64,000 nucleotides of DNA from Streptomyces platensis. GTDB taxonomy: Bacteria; Actinomycetota; Actinomycetes; Streptomycetales; Streptomycetaceae. Position 1 is the first letter of the stretch; each line of letters begins with the position of its first letter. Positions 60,773-64,000 of this stretch are shown in pieces. Made by a program: the position numbers and the translations under genes. The stretch lies in contig NZ_CP023691.1 in assembly GCF_008704855.1 (NCBI RefSeq), positions 2,418,001 through 2,482,000 of the forward strand, written 5' to 3'. The notes beneath the pieces were generated by a model. That model was not told the DNA's origin and did not search any database. It worked only from the letters and a program-made list of their open reading frames with translations.

Positions 60773-62070
60773 AATGTCTCCCCCGTACGGACGGTCTGAA
60801 GCGGAAGGGTCACCCTTACCTGGAAGCCGCCGGCCGCGCGCGGGCCGGTCACGACCGTGCCGCGCAGCGCGAAGACCCGCTCCCGCATCCCGATCAGGCC
60901 GTGGCCGCCGCCGCTGTCCTCCGGCTCGCCGGGCCCGCCCGGCTCCACGGGCGGCCGGTCGCCGCCCTTCTGCCGCGGGATGCCCGCCCGGCCCGCGCCG
61001 TCGTCCAGGACGGTCACGGTCAGCGTGGTGTCGGAGTGACTGATCCGTACCGTGGCGCGGGCGCCCTCACCGGCGTGCTTGTGGACATTGGTCAGCGCTT
61101 CCTGGACCACACGGTAGGCGGTGAGGTCGATGGCGGCGGGCAGCGGCCGCGGCTCCCTCGGGATGTCCAGGTCGACGGGGATGCCGGCCCGGACGAAGCC
61201 GTCGACGAGCTGATCGAGCACGCCGAGGCCCGGGGCGGGCTCGGTCGGCGCCCTGGGGTCGTCGGACTGCCGCAACAGGCCGACGGTGGCGCGGAGTTCC
61301 TCCAGCGCCGAACGGGAGGCCTCCCGGACGTGGGCCAGCGCCTCCTTGGCCTGGTCGGGCCGGTTGTCCATGACGTGCGAGGCGACCCCGGCCTGGACGT
61401 TGACCAGCGCGATGTGGTGGGCGACGACATCGTGCAGCTCACGGGCGATCCGCATGCGCTCCTCGGCGACCCGGCGCCGGGCCTCCTCCTCGCGGGTGCG
61501 CTCGGCCCGTTCGGCGCGCTCACGGATCGCGGAGACGAACGCCCGGCGGCTGCGGACCGCGTCACCGGCCGCCGCGGCCATCCCCGTCCAGGCGAAGATG
61601 CCGAGGTTCTCCTGGGCGTACCAGGGGCGGGGCCCGTAGAGCATCGCGGCGGCGGTCAGCCCCACGACGGTCAGCGCGCCGACCCGCCAGGTGGTGGGAC
61701 GGTCGGTGCGCGAGGCGAGGGTGAACAGGGCGATCACGGCGGCGGCGGCCACCGGGGCGCGCGCGTCGCCGGACCGGGCGATCAGCTCGATGATGGTGAG
61801 CGAGCCGGTGGCCGCCAGGACCGTACGGGGCAGCCGGCGGCGCAGGACCAGGGCGGCACAGGCCAGCGCGGCCGGCACCACGGTCGTGGCGGCCGGCTGG
61901 TGCCCGACGAACCGCGGGCCGTGCGGACCGTGCGGACCGACCACCGCGCCGAGCAGGATGCACGCGAAGACGGCGCCGGCCACGACGGCGTCGAAGGCGA
62001 GCGGATGCTTCCGGTACCACCGGAAGCGGCCGGTGCGGGGCGCGTCCGGGCGGGGGTCGAGGAGGCTCAC
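60769..62070 (-). CDS. Sensor histidine kinase (HisKA_3 / NarX-DesK type)
   Basis: A 433-residue membrane sensor. Four to six hydrophobic helices lie in residues 25-170 with almost no extracytoplasmic loop. A coiled-coil linker follows, then the phospho-acceptor His213 in RIARELHDVVAHHI, and a HATPase domain with ALTNVHKHAGE (N box) and DDGAGRAG, GGGHGLIGMRERV (G boxes). The build resembles Streptomyces and Bacillus sensors that detect cell-envelope or lipid stress within the membrane. It begins at a GTG and is coupled to the response regulator. Confidence 0.92.
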   Translation of the reverse strand: MSLLDPRPDAPRTGRFRWYRKHPLAFDAVVAGAVFACILLGAVVGPHGPHGPRFVGHQPAATTVVPAALACAALVLRRRLPRTVLAATGSLTIIELIARSGDARAPVAAAAVIALFTLASRTDRPTTWRVGALTVVGLTAAAMLYGPRPWYAQENLGIFAWTGMAAAAGDAVRSRRAFVSAIRERAERAERTREEEARRRVAEERMRIARELHDVVAHHIALVNVQAGVASHVMDNRPDQAKEALAHVREASRSALEELRATVGLLRQSDDPRAPTEPAPGLGVLDQLVDGFVRAGIPVDLDIPREPRPLPAAIDLTAYRVVQEALTNVHKHAGEGARATVRISHSDTTLTVTVLDDGAGRAGIPRQKGGDRPPVEPGGPGEPEDSGGGHGLIGMRERVFALRGTVVTGPRAAGGFQVRVTLPLQTVRTGETL

Positions 62071-62156
62071 AAGAGCAAACGGTAGCGCCCCGGTCCCTCG
62101 CGGGGCCGGGGCGCGGTGCGCTGGAGTGGAGTGTGCAGGCCGGGACCGGCCAGGTT

Positions 62157-62435
62157 TCAGCCCGGGATGAGGCCGTCGTCGCCGAGCATCTCCCGGACCT
62201 CGCCGAGGGTCGCGTCCGGGGCGGGGAGGATGAGTTCGGACGGTTCCAGGGCGTCGTCGGGAAGCGGTGTGCCCATCCGGCGCACCGCTTCCAGCAGGGC
62301 CCCGAGAGTGCGCCGGAAGCCCGCCTCGTCGCCGCTCTCCATCTCGTCGAGCAGCTCATCGTCCAGTTTGTTGAGCTCGGTGAAGTGGGCGTCGTCCAGC
62401 TTCACCTGGCCCTCCCCCATGATCCGTACGATCAC
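62157..62435 (-). CDS. pspAA: PspA-associated protein PspAA
   Basis: A 92-residue acidic protein that begins MIVRIMGEGQVKLDD and contains LLEAVRRMGTPLPDDAL and LILPAPDATLGEVREML, as in the actinobacterial PspAA family, which lies next to PspA and is part of the phage-shock network. It lies 57 bp downstream of pspA on the same strand, so the two probably form an operon. Exact role is unknown; partner binding to PspA is inferred from the constant linkage. Start GTG at 62435. Confidence 0.85.
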   Translation of the reverse strand: MIVRIMGEGQVKLDDAHFTELNKLDDELLDEMESGDEAGFRRTLGALLEAVRRMGTPLPDDALEPSELILPAPDATLGEVREMLGDDGLIPG

Positions 62436-62492
62436 GACGGTCTCCCTTGGTCCGGTCCGACGATCTCTGGCGAGGCTAACGGCCGCCGTCCC

Positions 62493-63290
62493 TCACTGCT
62501 TGTCGAAACGCGGCCGGTCCTGCTGCGGCGCGGACTGCCCCGCACCGTTCTGTCCGCCCTCGATGGCCTGCTGGCCGGACGAGCCGCCCGAGAGCTCCGC
62601 CTTCATCCGCTGGAGCTCCAGCTCGACGTCGCTGCCGCCGGACAGCCGGTCCAGCTCGGCGGTGATGTCGTCCTTGGCCATACCGGACGGGTCGTCCAGC
62701 GCACCGGAGGCCATCAGCTCGTCGATGGCACCGGCCCGGGCCTGGAGCTGCGCGGTCTTGTCCTCCGCGCGCTGGATGGCCATGCCGACGTCGCCCATCT
62801 CCTCGGAGATGCCGGAGAACGCCTCGCCGATCCGGGTCTGCGCCTGGGCGGCCGTGTAGGTGGCCTTGATCGTCTCCTTCTTCGTACGGAAGGCGTCGAC
62901 CTTGGCCTGGAGCCGCTGCGACGCGAGCGTGAGCTTCTCCTCCTCACCCTGAAGCGTCTGGTGCTGCGTCTCCAGGTCGGTGACCTGCTGTTGCAGCGCG
63001 CTGCGCCGGGTCAGCGCCTCACGGGCCAGGTCCTCGCGGCCGAGCGCCAGCGCCTTGCGGCCCTGGTCCTCCAGCTTGGCGGACTGGCCCTGGAGCTGGT
63101 TGAGCTGTAGCTCCAGGCGCTTGCGGGAGGTCGCCACGTCGGCGACGCCGCGGCGTACCTTCTGAAGCAGCTCCAGCTGCTTCTGGTACGAGTAGTCGAG
63201 GGTTTCGCGCGGGTCTTCGGCCCGGTCCAGGGCCTTGTTGGCCTTCGCGCGGAAGATCATCCCCATCCGCTTCATGACACCATCGCTCAT
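62493..63290 (-). CDS. pspA: Phage shock protein PspA / IM30 family
   Basis: A 265-residue membrane-repair protein. An N-terminal amphipathic segment (MKRMGMIFRAKANKALDRAEDP) is followed by a long coiled coil (about 30-215; e.g. LETQHQTLQGEEEKLTLASQRL region) typical of ESCRT-III-like PspA/Vipp1. The C-terminal 50 residues are Gln/Gly-rich. PspA assembles on stressed membranes to limit proton leak. It is the first gene of a likely operon with pspAA, and the RND exporter two-component system lies just downstream on the same strand. Confidence 0.93.
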   Translation of the reverse strand: MSDGVMKRMGMIFRAKANKALDRAEDPRETLDYSYQKQLELLQKVRRGVADVATSRKRLELQLNQLQGQSAKLEDQGRKALALGREDLAREALTRRSALQQQVTDLETQHQTLQGEEEKLTLASQRLQAKVDAFRTKKETIKATYTAAQAQTRIGEAFSGISEEMGDVGMAIQRAEDKTAQLQARAGAIDELMASGALDDPSGMAKDDITAELDRLSGGSDVELELQRMKAELSGGSSGQQAIEGGQNGAGQSAPQQDRPRFDKQ

Positions 63291-63606
63291 GGGCCTCGCG
63301 CGCCCCCTTCTGGCCGAGTCACCTCGGGCTTAGGCTCCAGCACATCTACAGACCCCACAGTACGGGCCCTGGTTCCATTACCGCACTGTTCGCGCCCGGA
63401 TGCGCTCCTCCTCCAGGACGATCGAGGGGCCCGGCTTCTCCCGCGCAAGGAGTAGGGAGAGTCCGGACAACCGGCGCGATGTCTGATCTGTCCTGGCAGG
63501 AAGGGGCTTCTGTCCCGGTAAGGCCCCGGTCTCGGGGCGCGCCGTTGCCGGATCGTTCCCCGTCGGACCGTGGCTCACCCGCGGCGAGCACGTACCCTTG
63601 GGTTTT
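63291..63606. other. Divergent intergenic region, pspA / DUF3043 gene
   Basis: 316 bp without a gene. It must hold the pspA promoter (minus) and the promoter of the DUF3043 gene (plus). I see several GC-rich partial repeats but no recognisable operator, RNA or repeat. The DUF3043 start lacks a clear ribosome site, so its transcript may be leaderless. Confidence 0.5.
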
Positions 63607-64000
63607 GTGTTCCGAAGCCGTTCGAAGGATGAGCAGGCCGCGACCGCCAAGGTGACCGCGGACCAGCCCCAGCAGCCCCGCGACCCGCAGGCCCCCAAGG
63701 GCCGCCCGACACCGAAGCGCAGTGACGCCCAGTCGCAGCGCCGCTCGCGTGCGCATACGCCGGCCAACCGCAAGGACGCGGCCAAGGCCCAGCGTGAGGC
63801 GCGCCGTGCCGACATGGCCCGCCAGCGTGAGGCGATGGCCAGCGGCGACGAGCGGTATCTGCCGGTGCGCGACAAGGGGCCGGTGCGCCGGTTCGCGCGG
63901 GACTATGTCGACTCCCGCTGGGCGGTCGCCGAGTTCTTCCTGCCGATGGCCGTGGTGATCCTGGTGCTCACCATGATCCGGGTGCCGTCGATCCAGAGCA
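63607..64000 (+). CDS. DUF3043 membrane protein, 5' part (runs off the window)
   Basis: The first 131 codons of a gene starting at GTG 63607. The N-terminal about 70 residues are polar, Arg/Gln/Pro/Lys-rich (FRSRSKDEQAAT, KGRPTPKRSDAQSQRR). The conserved core of DUF3043 follows: ARRADMARQREAMASGDERYLPVRDKG, VRRFARDYVDSRW, and the first membrane segment FFLPMAVVILVLTMI. Function unknown; the family is confined to actinobacteria and typically has two membrane helices. The 3' end is outside the window. Confidence 0.85.
   Translation, partial: MFRSRSKDEQAATAKVTADQPQQPRDPQAPKGRPTPKRSDAQSQRRSRAHTPANRKDAAKAQREARRADMARQREAMASGDERYLPVRDKGPVRRFARDYVDSRWAVAEFFLPMAVVILVLTMIRVPSIQS

Noticed and set aside
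56657..60799. 1380-codon open frame on the plus strand opposite the RND transporter
   Set aside because: It is an antisense shadow rich in Asp/Gly/Arg/Gln runs; the RND protein on the minus strand has full family signatures.

Overview
The window is a stretch of high-GC actinobacterial chromosome, almost certainly from a Streptomyces. G/C dominates third codon positions, GTG and TTG starts are common, and long antisense shadow ORFs occur throughout. The gene content and order (thiOSG, PASTA kinase, bfr/bfd, class II DAHP synthase, pfkA, glkA, trpD, qcrCAB/ctaE, ctaCDF, erpA, nadA, pspA) match what I know of the S. coelicolor core near SCO2106-SCO2170. This is core chromosome: I see no prophage, integrase, transposase, CRISPR array, tRNA or rRNA. 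The unusual material lies in the intergenic DNA, the RNA leaders and one very small gene.

Layout. 1-1471: end of a thiamine-thiazole operon (thiO, thiS, thiG). 1975-7118: PASTA Ser/Thr kinase, endonuclease IV, a small membrane protein, a YuiH-type molybdoenzyme, and convergent bfr/bfd with an iron box. 7282-10834: class II DAHP synthase diverging from a fused anthranilate synthase-like gene preceded by a Trp leader peptide and attenuator. 10800-15255: 2-hydroxyacid dehydrogenase, phosphofructokinase and a two-component system. 15311-24831: acyltransferase, esterase, glucokinase, ArsA-like ATPase, SRPBCC protein, phosphoesterase and acyl-CoA ligase. 25094-31586: two glycosyltransferases, a lipoprotein metallopeptidase and tandem NlpC/P60 hydrolases. 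31892-34776: NYN/coiled-coil protein, zinc ribbon, rhomboid protease and a stand-alone RAM domain. 35286-38108: class V aminotransferase behind a SAM-IV riboswitch, and trpD. 38249-47632: bc1 and aa3 respiratory genes. 48001-54453: desulfurase-TusA fusion, adenosine kinase-like enzyme, erpA and nadA. 54785-64000: DUF4430-like secreted protein, a peptide/methyltransferase pair, RND exporter, two-component system, PspAA/PspA and the start of a DUF3043 gene.

How the genes work together. qcrCAB-ctaE and ctaCDF make the electron-transfer supercomplex; both end in strong hairpin terminators. Sulfur and Fe-S handling recurs (ThiS/ThiG, Bfr/Bfd, a SAM-controlled aminotransferase, a desulfurase-TusA fusion, ErpA, the Fe-S enzyme NadA). 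Two chorismate/tryptophan genes are separate. The right end looks like an envelope-stress neighbourhood (RND pump, LuxR-type two-component system, Psp proteins).

Most interesting: (1) a dispersed family of long arms placed directly after stop codons, with a constant 13-nt hairpin loop and two alternative stem sequences (five arms at three loci); (2) a 36-codon gene directly upstream of a PIMT-like methyltransferase, which fits a two-gene aspartimide-RiPP module; (3) three related 13-bp sites at the nadA promoter; (4) a 27-codon ORF that bridges thiO and thiS with ATGA overlaps at both ends; (5) a MITE-like element whose terminal repeat supplies part of the fadD stop codon.
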